Positions 23,884 to 34,662 of a stretch of DNA of 64,000 bases are shown one piece after another. A model generated the notes under the pieces. The model was not told the DNA's origin. It ran no database searches and saw only the letters and a program-made list of their open reading frames with translations. A program made the position numbers and the translations under genes. Source of the DNA: Ashinkailepas kermadecensis (Eukaryota; Arthropoda; Thecostraca; Neolepadidae); NCBI GenBank assembly GCA_034440615.1, contig JAOTOM010002280.1, positions 33,067-97,066 of the forward strand, read 5' to 3'. Each line of letters opens with the position of its first letter. Position 1 is the stretch's first letter.

Positions 23884-25617
23884 CGGATCCTGTGGTCTCC
23901 CACTGCCGACCCTGTGGTCTCCCACTGCCGACCCTGTGGTCTCCCACTGCCGACCCTGTGGTCTCCCACTGCCGATCCTGTGGTCTCCCACTGCCGACCC
24001 TGTGGTCTCCCACTGCCGACCCTGTGATCTCCCACTGCCGACCCTGTGGTCTCCCACTGCCGACCCTGTGGTCTCCCACTGCCGACCCTGTGGTCTCCCA
24101 CTGCCGACCCTGTGGTCTCCCACTGCCGACCCTGTGGTCTCCCACTGCCGACCCTGTGGTCTCCCACTGCCGACCCTGTGGTCTCCCACTGCCGACCCTG
24201 TGGTCTCCCACTGCCGACCCTGTGTTCTCCCACTGCCGACCCTGTGTTCTCCCACTGCCGACCCTGTGGTCTCCCACTGCCGACCCTGTGTTCTCCCACT
24301 GCCGACCCTGTGGTCTCCCACTGCCGACCCTGTGGTCCCCCACTGCCGACCCTGTGGTCTCCCACTGCCGACCCTGTGTTCTCCCACTGCCGACCCTGTG
24401 TTCCCCACTGCCGACCCTGTGGTCTCCCACTGCCGACCCTGTGGTCCCCCACTGCCGACCCTGTGGTCTTCCACTGTCGACCCTGTGGTCTCCCACTGCC
24501 GACCCTGTGGTCTCCCACTGCCGACCCTGTGGTCTCCCACTGCCGACCCTGTGGTCTCCCATTGCCGACCCTGTGGTCTTCTACCGCCGACCCTGTGGTC
24601 TCCCATTGCCGACCCTGTGGTCTCCCACTGCCGACTCTGTTGTCTCCAACTGCCGACCCTATGGTTTCCCACTGCCGACCCTGTGGTCCCCTACTGCCGA
24701 CCCTGTGGTCTCCCACTGCCGACCCTATGTGGTCCCCCACTGCCGACTCTGTTGTCTCCCACTGCCGACCCTGTGGTCTCCCACTGCCGACCCTGTGGTC
24801 TCCCACTGCCGACCCTGTGGTCTCCCACTGCCGACCCTGTGGTCTCCCACTGCCGACCCTGTGGTCTCCCACTGCCGACCCTGTGGTCCCCATTGCCGAC
24901 CCTGTGGTCTTCTACCGCCGACCCTGTGGTCTCCCATTGCCGACCCTGTGGTCTTCTACCGCCGACCCTGTGGTCTCCCACTGCCGACTCTGTTGTTCCA
25001 ACTGCCGACCCTATGGTTTCCCACTGCCGACCCTGTGGTCCCCTACTGCCGACCCTGTGGTCTCCCACTGCCGACCCTATGTGGTCCCCCACTGCCGACT
25101 CTGTTGTCCCCACTGCCGACCCTGTGGTCCCCACTGCCGACCCTGTGGTCTCCCACTGTCGACCCTGTGGTCTCCCACTGCCGACCCTGTGGTCCCCATT
25201 GCCGACCCTGTGGTCTTCTACCGCCGACCCTGTGGTCTCCCATTGCCGACCCTGTGGTCTCACGCCGACCCTGTGGTCTCCACTGCCGACCTGTTGTTCC
25301 AACTGCCGACCTTGGTTTCCACTGCCGACCCTGTGGTCCCCTACTGCCGACCCTGTGGTCCCCACTGCCGACTCTGTTGTCCCCCACTGCCGACCCTGTG
25401 GTCTCCCCACTGCCGACCCTGTGGTCTCCCACTGCCGACCCTGTGGTCTCCCACTGCCGACCCTGTGGTCTCCCACTGCCGACCCTGTGGTCTCCCACTG
25501 CCGACCCTGTGGTCCCCCACTGCCGACCCTGTGGTCCCCCACTGTCGACCATGTGGTCCCCCACTGCCGACCCTGTGGTCTCCCACTGCCGACCCTGTGG
25601 TCCCCCACTGCCGCCGA
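23884..25617. repeat. 22-bp minisatellite, ~79 copies, with higher-order repeats
   Basis: Unit CCGACCCTGTGGTCTCCCAC plus TG. The left two-fifths is homogeneous. From about 24560 a multi-unit block with marker variants (GTCTTCTACCG, CTGTTGTCTCCAACTG, CCTATGGTTTCC, CCTATGTGGTCC) recurs at about 24575, 24907 and 25210. The third block has many single-base losses (25258-25330). Giant forward and reverse frames are artefacts. Confidence 0.97.
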
Positions 25618-26580
25618 TGGCAGAAGCAGGCCGGCACGGTCGGCCATCCGACGGGCGAGTGTCGAGTGTCGAGTGTCGAGTGCTCCATTGTCCCGTGGAG
25701 GCGACAATTGTGGCGAGTGGCTCCGTCGTTCGCAGAACCGCAAAAACAGACTCCTCCGATCAACTGGCAGCATTGGCAATCTGGGCAGATCTATTGGCAG
25801 GCGCCGGACGGCGTAATTATATCGACCATCCGAACCCTACCGAGAATCACACCATGGTGGGATATTGAGGGAAAGCGTGGGGCTTGCAGCAGAACAGCAT
25901 GTCTCCCACAGTCAGGTGTATGAACCAGTCGTTACCACACGCCGACAACAGCTGCTCACACGGACCCGCGTGAACAGACCCGCGTGCGCAATATATTGTT
26001 ACACGTCAGTCGGCCGACACCGCTGGACATTTTTACACGGCAGGTAATTGACACGTCAAGACATTTCTACTCCTCAGTCGATTGATACCTCAAGACGTTT
26101 CTAAACCTCAGTCGATGCCCAAAAATATAATTAAGCACTATATCTTTTGTTCACTCACTCCGATGAACTTCGATCTACAGCAAAGTTCATCGAAGTGAGT
26201 GAGACACATTTTTCACATTTTGTTTTCATTGCAATGTGTGATAAATCAAGTGCATACACAACTCACGGTATGACAATTTCTCTAAACCAATCTTATTCGA
26301 CTCGTGGATTTAGTCACTTTTTCACTCGCTCGTCGTGTAATATACATTAAACACATCCGTAAAGTAACCAACTTATTCGTCCACGCATTGATATTCGAAT
26401 TCAGCCTCATACTATCTGATTCACAACACACCGCGCGTCACGAATTTGGCATCACCCGACTAACGGGGTCGCGCGGCATAGCTACTCTATTGGACAGAAT
26501 GACACAAGAAACATGCAATGAAGTCCTTAACCCGGACCAGTCGCTCTTGAAATAATCAAAGGTCTCAGTAAATCTTCAAA
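25618..26580. other. Intron 3 unique sequence with one hairpin
   Basis: Apart from the inverted repeat at 26151-26202, nothing recognised. GTCGAGTGTCGAGTGTCGAG at 25660-25680 is a short 8-bp repeat. Confidence 0.6.
26151..26202. repeat. Inverted repeat, 20-bp arms, 12-base loop
   Basis: Left arm 26151-26170 (TCACTCACTCCGATGAACTT) pairs with right arm 26183-26202 with one mismatch. The RNA or single strand could form a 19-pair hairpin with the 12-base loop 26171-26182. Confidence 0.85.
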
Positions 26581-26584
26581 GTCA

Positions 26585-26765
26585 TAATGCAGTCCAAATG
26601 ACGTGGCCGCACAGCAACTCAACCCTACGGGAGAGAATGCCACGACACAGCAACTCAGCCCTATGGCACAGAATGTCACAACACAGCAACTCGGCCCAAT
26701 GGCACGGACTGCTACAACAGACATGTCATTCGAAAACTCATAATCCGAACCAGTCTCTCTTGAAA
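26585..26765. repeat. ~47-bp repeat, 3-4 diverged copies
   Basis: Units share ACACAGCAACTC, CCCTA-GG and AGAATGTCACAAC. Confidence 0.8.
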
Positions 26766-27215
26766 TGTCTTAGATGCTAAGGCCTTACATGCTAAGGAAT
26801 ACGTGCTTTAATATTGCTAGGCAACACCGGTATAGCTTCACCTAGCACACAGTTGTGCTCAAGGTGTCATAAGTCCACTTCTTTTGACAACAAGGCAACA
26901 CTAAGTAAATGATCAGCTGTAGCCGAAGCCTGAAAAACCAGTGGCGATCTAGTGGATGGGATTTCGGGTGGAATTTGGGATTATATGGGATTCGCGTGCA
27001 TTTTGCCACAATTTCACGACATTGTGATGTAAATATTGTCTGGTAACTACAGGCGGGTGACTGCCATTGGTGTTGATGCCGTAGCTCCGCAGAAGCGCCG
27101 TAGCTATCGCTATGAATTGCGGAGCTGTTCATACCAGTGAGTGCAGGAACGGCGTATTTGGCCCAAATCATGGACTATGCATTGTGCTAACTCAGGCGCG
27201 ACATTGTGTTTGAGT
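26766..27215. other. Intron 3 unique sequence
   Basis: Nothing recognised; unrelated short frames on both strands. Confidence 0.55.
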
Positions 27216-29079
27216 CTAACTCTCCATGGAGTGACGTCTAGCCGCCTCCATTGGAGTGACGTCTAACCGTCTGCATTGGAGTGACGTCTAACCGTCTGCA
27301 TTGGAGTGACGTCTAGCCGTCTCCATTGGAGTGACGTCTAACCGCCTCCATTGGAGTGACGTCTAACCGCCTCCATTGGAGTGACGTCTAACCGTCTGCA
27401 TTGGAGTGACGTCTAACCGTCTGCATTGGAGTGACGTCTAACCGCCTCCATTGGAGTGACGTCTAGCCGTCTGCATTGGAGTGACGTCTAACCGCCTCCA
27501 TTGGAGTGACGTCTAGCCGTCTCCATTGGAGTGACGTCTAGCCGTCGGCATTGGAGTGACGTCTAACCGTCTGCATTGGAGTGACGTCTAGCCGCCTCCA
27601 TTGGAGTGACGTCTAGCCGTCGGCATTGGAGTGACGTCTAGCCGCCGTGCATTGGAGTGACGTCTAGCCGCCTCCATTGGAGTGACGTCTAGCCGTCGGC
27701 ATTGGAGTGACGTCTAACCGTGTGCATTGGAGTGACGTCTAGCCGCCTCCATTGGAGTGACGTCTAGCCGTCGGCATTGGAGTGACGTCTAACGTTGCAT
27801 TGGAGTGACGTCTAGCCGCCTCCATTGGAGTGACGTCTAGCCGTCTGCATTGGAGTGACGTCTAACCGCCTCCATTGGAGTGACGTCTAGCCGTCTCCAT
27901 TGGAGTGACGTCTAACCGCCTCCATTGGAGTGACGTCTAACCGTCGGCATTGGAGTGACGTCTAGCCGTCTCCATTGGAGTGACGTCTAGCCGCCTCCAT
28001 TGGAGTGACGTCTAGCCGTCTCCATTGGAGTGACGTCTAACCGCCTCCATTGGAGTGACGTCTAACCGTCTGCATTGGAGTGACGTCTAACCGTCTCCAT
28101 TGGAGTGACGTCTAGCCGTCTGCATTGGAGTGACGTCTAACCGCCTCCATTGGAGTGACGTCTAGCCGTCTCCATTGGAGTGACGTCTAACCGTCTGCAT
28201 TGGAGTGACGTCTAGCCGTCTGCATTGGAGTGACGTCTAACCGCCTCCATTGGAGTGACGTCTAGCCGTCTCCATTGGAGTGACGTCTAACCGCCTCCAT
28301 TGGAGTGACGTCTAACCGTCTGCATTGGAGTGACGTCTAACCGTCTCCATTGGAGTGACGTCTAGCCGCCTCCATTGGAGTGACGTCTAACCGTCTGCAT
28401 TGGAGTGACGTCTAGCCGTCTGCATTGGAGTGACGTCTAACCGCCTCCATTGGAGTGACGTCTAGCCGTCTGCATTGGAGTGACGTCTAGCCGCCTCCAT
28501 TGGAGTGACGTCTAGCCGTCTGCATTGGAGTGACGTCTAACCGTCGGCATTGGAGTGACGTCTTGCCGTCGGCATTGGAGTGACGTCTAACCGTCTCCAT
28601 TGGAGTGACGTCTAGCCGCCTCCATTGGAGTGACGTCTAGCCGTCGGCATTGGAGTGACGTCTAGCCGTCGGCATTGGGTGACGTCTAGCCGCCTCCATT
28701 GGAGTGACGTCTAACCGCCTCCATTGGAGTGACGTCTAGCCGTCTCCATTGGAGTGACGTCTAGCCGTCTGCATTGGAGTGACGTCTAACCGTCGGCATT
28801 GGAGTGACGTCTTGCCGTCGGCATTGGAGTGACGTCTAGCCGTCTCCATTGGAGTGACGTCTAGCCGCCTCCATTGGAGTGACGTCTAACCGTCTCCATT
28901 GGAGTGACGTCTAGCCGCCTCCATTGGAGTGACGTCTAGCCGTCTCCATTGGAGTGACGTCTAGCCGCCTCCATTGGAGTGACGTCTAACCGTCTCCATT
29001 GGAGTGACGTCTAGCCGTCTCCATTGGAGTGACGTCTAGCCGCCTCCATTGGAGTGACGTCTTGCCCTCTCCATTGCAG
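27216..29079. repeat. 25-bp minisatellite, ~74 copies, ending in the exon 4 acceptor
   Basis: Unit TTGGAGTGACGTCTAGCCGT plus CTCCA or variants (AACCG, CGGCA, CTGCA). Each unit carries the palindrome GACGTC. The last unit reads CTCTCCATTGCAG and is the splice acceptor of exon 4; repeat units have CTCCATTGGAG at the same position. Confidence 0.97.
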
Positions 29080-29205
29080 GAATGAGCGTGTCCTACGAGT
29101 GCGACGTAGAAGTTGACCTGTGCTACAGTCAGCCGTGTCAAAATGGCGGAAAATGTCGCAGCAAAGAGGGCGGCTACACCTGCGCCTGTCCTCTGGACTT
29201 TACAG
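29080..29205 (+). CDS. stan: stan exon 4: second EGF-like module
   Basis: Residues 175-216 plus one base. It opens with the two bases completing Gly, then YECDVEVDLCYSQPC, CQNGGKC and GGYTCACPLDFT. VDLCYSQPC is the start of a calcium-binding-type EGF, and the cysteine spacing is that of CELSR EGF2. The acceptor TTGCAG sits at the very end of a 25-bp minisatellite whose units resemble the acceptor. The donor GTCAGT is copied twice more at 44-bp intervals. Confidence 0.94.
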
Positions 29206-29297
29206 GTCAGTGTGAGACGGTACCTGTGTATGTCCCCTGGGCTCCACAGGTCAGTGTGCGGCTGTACCTATGTATGTCCCCTAGGCTCCACAGGTCA
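29206..29297 (+). repeat. 44-bp duplication of exon 4 end and donor, 2 extra copies
   Basis: ACAGGTCAGT donors lie at 29206, 29250 and 29294. Units also share GTACCTGTGTATGTCCCCT-like sequence. 44 is not a multiple of 3, so use of a later donor would shift the frame. Confidence 0.93.
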
Positions 29298-29354
29298 GTA
29301 TAGGGTCACTAAGCCCTCAGTTATTAAGTACACAGGTCACTAAGCTATCAAGGG

Positions 29355-29550
29355 AGCCATCTGAAGTGGAGCACAGCTGTCACTGGATCCGTCTGAAGTG
29401 GAGCTCAGCTGTCACAGGATCCGTCTGGAGTGGAGCTCAGTTGTCACAGGATCCGTCTGAAGGGGAGCTCAGCTGTCACGGGAGCCGTCTGAAAGGGAGC
29501 TCAACTCTCACGGGAGTCGTCTGAAGGGGAACTCAGCTGTCACGGGAGTT
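29355..29550. repeat. 32-bp minisatellite, 6 copies
   Basis: Units GTGGAGCTCAGCTGTCACAG plus GATCCGTCTGAA, drifting to GGGAGCTCAGCTGTCACGGG. Confidence 0.92.
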
Positions 29551-29959
29551 GGAAAGCTGATGTGTACCGCCACTTCCATACAAGCTGTCGATGTATCAAG
29601 TGGAACAAACATCTGCCTACCACTTAAGGCATGTACCACTCAAGGCATGGATGACTGAAGTGGACAATGCGCCCGAGATACTCGACCAGCTCGCTTGTAT
29701 TCGTCTGGGCACCGATATATAATCCCAAATATATCATGGTGCCCTGTGTGTCAACCTCAATGTGTTTCAAGGTCATCATTTGTCAGCAGTATTTCTCATC
29801 GGCGCTCGATATTCTGTTGCTCTAGTCACCGTACGGAAGGGTGTGCCATCACGTTTCCTGCATTAAAAAGAAGCTTTGCGCCTCAACCGGCCGAAAGTTC
29901 CGGAAGATTGTTTGTTAGGCCTATTGCCGCCAAAGCACCGCACGTCGGAGTCCTCCCGG

Positions 29960-30066
29960 CGTGTGACTACCAGGAATAATCTCGGAGACGAGTGGGTCCG
30001 AACCGGGGACTCCGACATTGCTTCCGCCCGAGGGCAGCTCAGGTCATTTGACCGCTCCACCACACG
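29960..30066 (-). mobile_element. tRNA-derived SINE-like element
   Basis: On the - strand TGGAGCGGTCAAATGACC (about 30059 down to 30042) resembles a Pol III A box and CCCGGTTCGGACCC (about 30006 down to 29993) resembles a B box. The spacing is right for a tRNA-like head. The T stem pairs poorly, so it is a SINE relic and not a working tRNA gene. Boundaries are approximate. Confidence 0.55.
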
Positions 30067-30478
30067 CACTATTAAGTTCAGCGCTATGTTTTCATCACGT
30101 ACATGCAAAGAATCGCAAGAAAGCTGTTCGTACCTCTTTGCTTTCATCGCCTCTCCCGCACGCGCAAACATCTGTCGGCGGAGACGTCAATGCTTGCATC
30201 TGGCATTGAGCAGTAAGTTGTGAAGTTGTGAAGTCGAAAGTTGTGTGCCCCCGATGCATCCAAAGATATTGCAATGCCAGATGCAATACAATGCCTCTCT
30301 GAACCCGTATCGCATTACTTACTTGAGTGCGTGAGAACTTGGCTCCGGCTTCCAGCGTAGTTTCGCATTCAATTCGCATTCGATTGCCGGCCGAGTTGGG
30401 TCAGTTGTTTGTCTGAGGTAGCCGAGCGGTGTCACAATTTCGGTTGTTTGCTTCACCACCGTGCTCAGAAGCTGACAC
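30067..30478. other. Intron 4 unique sequence
   Basis: Nothing recognised between the SINE-like element and the 18-bp array. Confidence 0.55.
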
Positions 30479-30732
30479 TGACGGTGTAGTTCGGGCTGAC
30501 GGTGTCGTTCGGACTGACGGTGCCATTCGGATTGACAGTGCAGTTCGGACTGACGGTGCAGTTCGGACTGACGGTGCAGTACGGACTGACGGTGCAGTTC
30601 GGCTTGACAGTGCAGTTCGGACTGACGATGCAGTTCGGACTGACGGTGCAGTTCGGCTTGACGGTGCAGTTCGGACTGACGGTGCAGTTCGGACTGACGG
30701 TGCAGTTCGGACTGACGGTGCAGTTCTGACGT
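30479..30732. repeat. 18-bp minisatellite, ~14 copies
   Basis: Unit GTGCAGTTCGGACTGACG, six codons long, hence open on both strands. Confidence 0.96.
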
Positions 30733-30757
30733 TGTATACGGGAACTGGCACGGCATC

Positions 30758-31196
30758 GGGCTCTGACGCCGTGCTCGGGAGCTGACGTGTGTGGGAGCTG
30801 ATGCCGTGCTCGGGAGCTGACGTGTGCGGGAGCTGATGCCGTGCTCGGGAGCTGACGTGTGTGGGAGCTGATGCCGTGCTCGGGAGCTGACGTGTGTGGG
30901 AGCTGATGCCGTGCTCGGGAGCTGACGTGTGCGGGAGCTGATGCCGTGCTCGGGAGCTGACGTGTGCGGGAGCTAATGCCGTGCACGAGAGCTGACGTGT
31001 GTGGGAGCTGATGCCGTGCTCGGGAGCTGACGTGTGTGGGAGCTGATGCCGTGCTCGGGAGCTGACGTGTGTGGGAGCTGACGTGTGTGGGAGCTGATGC
31101 CGTGCTCGGGAGCTGACGTGTGCGGGAGCTGATGCCGTGCTCGGGAGCTGACGTGTGTGGGAGCTGACGCCGTGCACGGGAGCTGACGTGTGCGGG
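30758..31196. repeat. 35-bp minisatellite, ~12 copies
   Basis: Each unit is a diverged pair: GGGAGCTGACGTGTG and GGGAGCTGATGCCGTGCTC. One unit near 31070 has the first half repeated twice. Confidence 0.95.
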
Positions 31197-31214
31197 AACT
31201 AATACTAAATTATA

Positions 31215-31860
31215 TGTCTGTTCGGGGACAGACCCTGTGTTCGAGCACTAGCTCTGTGTTCGAAGAATAGTCCTGTGTCCTGGGACTGACCCTGTGTCGA
31301 GGGACTGACCCTGTGTCGAGGGACTGGCCCTGTGTTGGAGGACTGACCCTGTGTCGAGGGACTGATCCTGTGTTGGAGTGCTGACCCTATGTCGAGGGAC
31401 TGGCCCTGTGTTGGAGGACTGACCCTGTGTGGAGACGGCCCTATGTCGAGGACTGACCCTGTTCGAGGGACTGGCCCTGTGTTGGAGGACTGACCCTGTG
31501 TTGAAGGACTGACCCTATGTCGAGGGACTGGCCCTGTGATGGAGGACTGGCCCTGTGTCGAGGGACTGATCCTGTGTTGGAGTGCTGACCCTATGTCGAG
31601 GGACTGACCCTGTGTTGGAGGACTGGCCCTGTGTCGAGAGACTGACCCTGTGTTGGAGTGCTAACCCTATGTCGAGGGACTGACCCTGTGCTGGAGTGCT
31701 GACCCTATGTTGAGGGACTGACCTATGTCAAGGGACTGACACTGTGTTGGAGTATTGACCCTGTGTTGAGGGACTGACCCTGAATTGGAGTGCTGACCCC
31801 ATGTTGAGGGACGGACCCTGTGTTTGAAGTGCTGACCCCATGTTGAGGGACTGACCCTGT
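31215..31860. repeat. ~19-20-bp array running to the exon 5 acceptor
   Basis: Units GAGGGACTGACCCTGTGTC and TTGGAGGACTGACCCTGTG in mixed order. The final unit (GAGGGACTGACCCTGTACC) is directly followed by the acceptor TGTACCCAG. Confidence 0.93.
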
Positions 31861-31872
31861 ACCTGTACCCAG

Positions 31873-32104
31873 GCGATAACTGCCAGTACGACATGCGACG
31901 TGGCTCGTGCCCGGCCCACGCCAACGTGTGCCGGGGCAGCTCGGTCTGCGCGCAGCTGAAGAGGGGCGGCTTCCTCTGCGACAACTGCACCTCGTCGCCC
32001 TACTACACCGGCCTGTGCCAGCTGACGGCCCGCAGCTTCTCGATCGGCAGCTTCCTGACGTTCCGGGCCATGAAGCAGCGGCACCGCTTCCACATCCAGC
32101 TCAA
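31873..32104 (+). CDS. stan: stan exon 5: third EGF-like module and start of LamG1
   Basis: Residues 217-293 plus two bases. Acceptor ACCCAG, donor GTGAGA. The first part is cysteine-rich (GDNCQYDM, CPAHANVC, SVCAQL, CDNCTSS, YTGLCQL). It is followed by RSFSIGSFLTF and RFHIQLK-like sequence, the first strands of LamG1. The EGF is more diverged from vertebrate CELSR than the other modules, with extra cysteines. Confidence 0.93.
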
Positions 32105-32107
32105 GTG

Positions 32108-32440
32108 AGAGACTGCTGGTGACTTTCAGATCCTGAGTCGGTGGGAATCTTCAGTTGGGCACAGTCCTGAGTCAGTGAGATTTATCAGTCAGTAGGACCA
32201 CTGAATCGGTGGGATTCTTCCCTCAGCTACAGCCCTGAGTCAGTGAGATTCCTCAGTCAGTTGGACTCTTGAGTCGGTAAGACTCCTCAGTTAGTCACAG
32301 TCCTGACTCAGTGAGATTCCTCAGTCAGTGGGACTCTTGAGTCAAGCCCTAAGTCAGTATTGACTCGTGAAATTCCTCAAATCAGTGGGACCCTCTTAGT
32401 CCAGTCCTAATAGTGAGACTCTTCAAACAGTGGGCTTTGT
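32108..32440. repeat. ~45-50-bp degenerate array after the exon 5 donor
   Basis: Units share CCTGAGTCAGTGAGATTCCT and CAGTCAGTGGGACTCTT. The first recognisable unit starts about 25 bp after the donor. TGAGTCAG occurs in most units. Confidence 0.85.
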
Positions 32441-32809
32441 GGGACTCCTGGGTCCGCTTCCCCTCCCCTCCCCACACGCAGAACTGGCCCACATGCTACA
32501 CACATGGCATGCTATGGTAAAAAGTGCGTGCACACAGGACCCTGAGAGCAACTCACAATGACTCTGCTGTTACTTTTTCCTTAATAAAAAACATTTATTC
32601 CGAATGCCGCAGTAGCTTCATGGACCAGGGTCCAATGCTAAGTAGAGCTTGTTGCGTGGACCCTGACCGCATCACCCAATCCATGAATTCCAGCTCAACG
32701 GCCGGATTTTACCGATAGCTTAACGTGCCGTCAATGCACCGACAAGGCCACCCCGGAACTCGTCCCTGGTCCCGTCGAGCCAGTTGCCAGTTGGTCCTCC
32801 AAGCCATAA
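32441..32809. other. Intron 5 unique sequence
   Basis: Nothing certain. The right half (about 32700-32809) may be the body of the SINE-like element next to it. Confidence 0.5.
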
Positions 32810-32905
32810 ATGTGAGCGCGAGAGGCGACTCGAACCCTGCCTTGTCAAGACAGGCGAGATCAACGCAGGCTGGCTCTGTAACCAACTGAGCTACCTGGGC
32901 GGTCG
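32810..32905 (-). mobile_element. tRNA-derived SINE-like element
   Basis: The - strand reads GGTAGCTCAGTTGGT (about 32896 down to 32882, A box) and, about 40 bases on, AGGGTTCGAGTCG (about 32838 down to 32826, B box), with a D-arm-like GCTC...GAGC pair. The T stem is mispaired and no clean anticodon arm can be drawn, so I favour a tRNA-derived SINE head over a functional tRNA. Confidence 0.65.
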
Positions 32906-33400
32906 TGGGCCGGCCGCGGAGCGACTTGGTGTGCTCCATCTCCTAGTTTGATCTGATAAATTTACTACCTCGATTTCATCACAATCACTTGTGTCACGAC
33001 AGTGGCATTTTCACACGGAGATATCCGTGCATTGGCACCCCTCGTCGTAGTTCCAATGAATGGTGGAGGCATGCTGAGGTAAGCGTTCCAGCCATAGGTG
33101 CAACTCTGTGTACTTTTGGTGTCGCTGATGCAACACTAATAATTTATCAGTTGAACATTAGGCCTATGGTGTCGCATGGAGAGAATGAGCTCAAAATTCG
33201 GCTTGGTGACACCAATAATGTTCGTAAGTGTCTATCTCTGTTCCCAACGTAGCAATGAGTTCTGATATGTTATTGCATTAAATCCAGGGGTTTACGTGTG
33301 ATGAATGAACGTTAAAACGCAGCTTGTGAACCGCCCATCATTTTCGAAGAACTCCGTGTGGTTGATAGCGGGCTGCAGCACCGTTCACAAATTTGGAAGA
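32906..33400. other. Intron 5 unique sequence
   Basis: AT-rich, nothing recognised. Confidence 0.55.
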
Positions 33401-33403
33401 GAA

Positions 33404-33722
33404 GCCCGGCAATGCCTGACCAATGTCAGGCAGCCGGGCTAATGCCGGGCCAATGTCAGGTCAAGGCCGGGCCAATGTCGAGCTAATACAAGGTCAATGC
33501 CGGGCCAATGCCGGACCAATTCCTGACCAATGCCGGACCAATGTCAGGCCAATGTCGGGCTAATGCCGGGCTAGTGCCGAGCCAATGCCGGGCCAATGCC
33601 GGGCCAATACTAGGTCAATGCCGGGCCGATGTCGAGCTAATACAAGGCCAATGCCGGACCAATGCCGGGCCAATGCCGGACCAATGCCGGACCAATGCCG
33701 AGCCAATGCCGGGCCAGCCATT
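33404..33722. repeat. 11-bp minisatellite (CCAATGCCGGG), ~28 copies
   Basis: Units of CCAATGCCGGG/A with CTAATACAAGG and CAATGTCAGG variants. Every good unit carries a CCAAT pentamer. Confidence 0.93.
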
Positions 33723-34104
33723 GAAGTGCAAAACCGGCCGCAAATCGGCTTAGATAAGCTTCAGTTGAGAAGACTAAAGTTAAAGTATACAAGAGCGCCA
33801 CCACTCTCCGCCAACCTGTGAGCACACTTCATTGCTACCTCAACCACTGCCGTCTTCCGTCCTTGGCAAACAGCCCGCGTCTTCACCGAATCATGAAAGA
33901 GGTGGTGTGGACTGCCCAGAATGGACCATTTCAATCACACAAACACAAACGCGCTCAATATGCGTCATATCATTTCATATACATAGGCATGTAAATATGT
34001 CGCAGGTAAAAACCGCAACATAATGTAGGCTCAAAATATGTATCTTCTAGTGGAGAAAACATTAATTTTTCCTATTTTCCATTTTATTGCAACGATTTAT
34101 ACAT
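33723..34104. other. Intron 5 unique sequence
   Basis: Nothing recognised. Confidence 0.55.
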
Positions 34105-34105
34105 T

Positions 34106-34475
34106 TGTTCAGATTTAGTGAAGTGGCCAGAAATATATTTCCAGCACTTACTTTTACTTCTCACGATGAAGAAGATGAAGAACAAAGTGTATTACCGAGT
34201 CAAACAACAATTCAGCTTCTGGTATGAGTTCCATATTGCCCCAAGAAGAATTAGATCACGTGGAAATGGTGTTGTTGCAGGATTTGTACGCCGCCACTGG
34301 GACTCCGACGAGGGATTACAGTCCGACGAGAGAAAATCCAATTTATCCTCGACCAGAGCCGCCTCGATAGGAAGCTTTGCCTTCTATTTTCTTTGATCTA
34401 GATCGAAGGAGGGTCCGGCGACGCAGCGAAAAACGGACACTTCAATTTTCTGATACACCAGCGAAATGAATAAAG
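34106..34475 (+). pseudogene. Possible decayed coding fragment with poly(A) signal, identity unknown
   Basis: From 34115 the + strand reads an acidic stretch (HDEEDEEQSVLPSQ) up to a stop near 34220. In another frame, from about 34224, it reads MSSILPQEELDHVEMVLLQD and then ENPIYPRPEPPR with a stop near 34370. AATAAA lies at about 34466. Amino-acid use looks protein-like and the two parts are joined by a frame change, as in a pseudogene of a gene or transposon. I do not recognise the family. Confidence 0.3.
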
Positions 34476-34579
34476 GCATCTGCTAAGTAACTTGCAGAGC
34501 ACAACAGCGACCGAATGATGTCTCTGCCTCTATCTCATAAGTGTAGGACGGTGGGAAATCGTCCACTAGCACCCCACTG

Positions 34580-34662
34580 CACAAACGCACGCACACGCAC
34601 ACGCGCACGCGCACGCGCACGCGCACGCACACGCACGCACGCACGCACGCACGCACGCACAT
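34580..34662. repeat. (CACG)n / (GCAC)n microsatellite
   Basis: Alternating purine-pyrimidine tract CACGCACGCGCACGC and relatives; Z-DNA-prone. Confidence 0.95.

Noticed and set aside
23685..25923. 400-670-residue frames over the 22-bp array
   Set aside because: Same reasoning; the repeat is open in all frames on both strands.
27216..29079. CRISPR-like array (25-bp repeats)
   Set aside because: Directly adjoining repeats without unique spacers in a eukaryotic intron; a minisatellite.
27216..29079. Array of CRE sites (TGACGTCT)
   Set aside because: The unit differs from the TGACGTCA palindrome at the last base, and its repetition is explained by the minisatellite; no promoter context.
32815..32902. 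Functional tRNA gene on the - strand
   Set aside because: A and B boxes are good but the T stem is mispaired and no clean anticodon stem can be drawn; kept as SINE-like.
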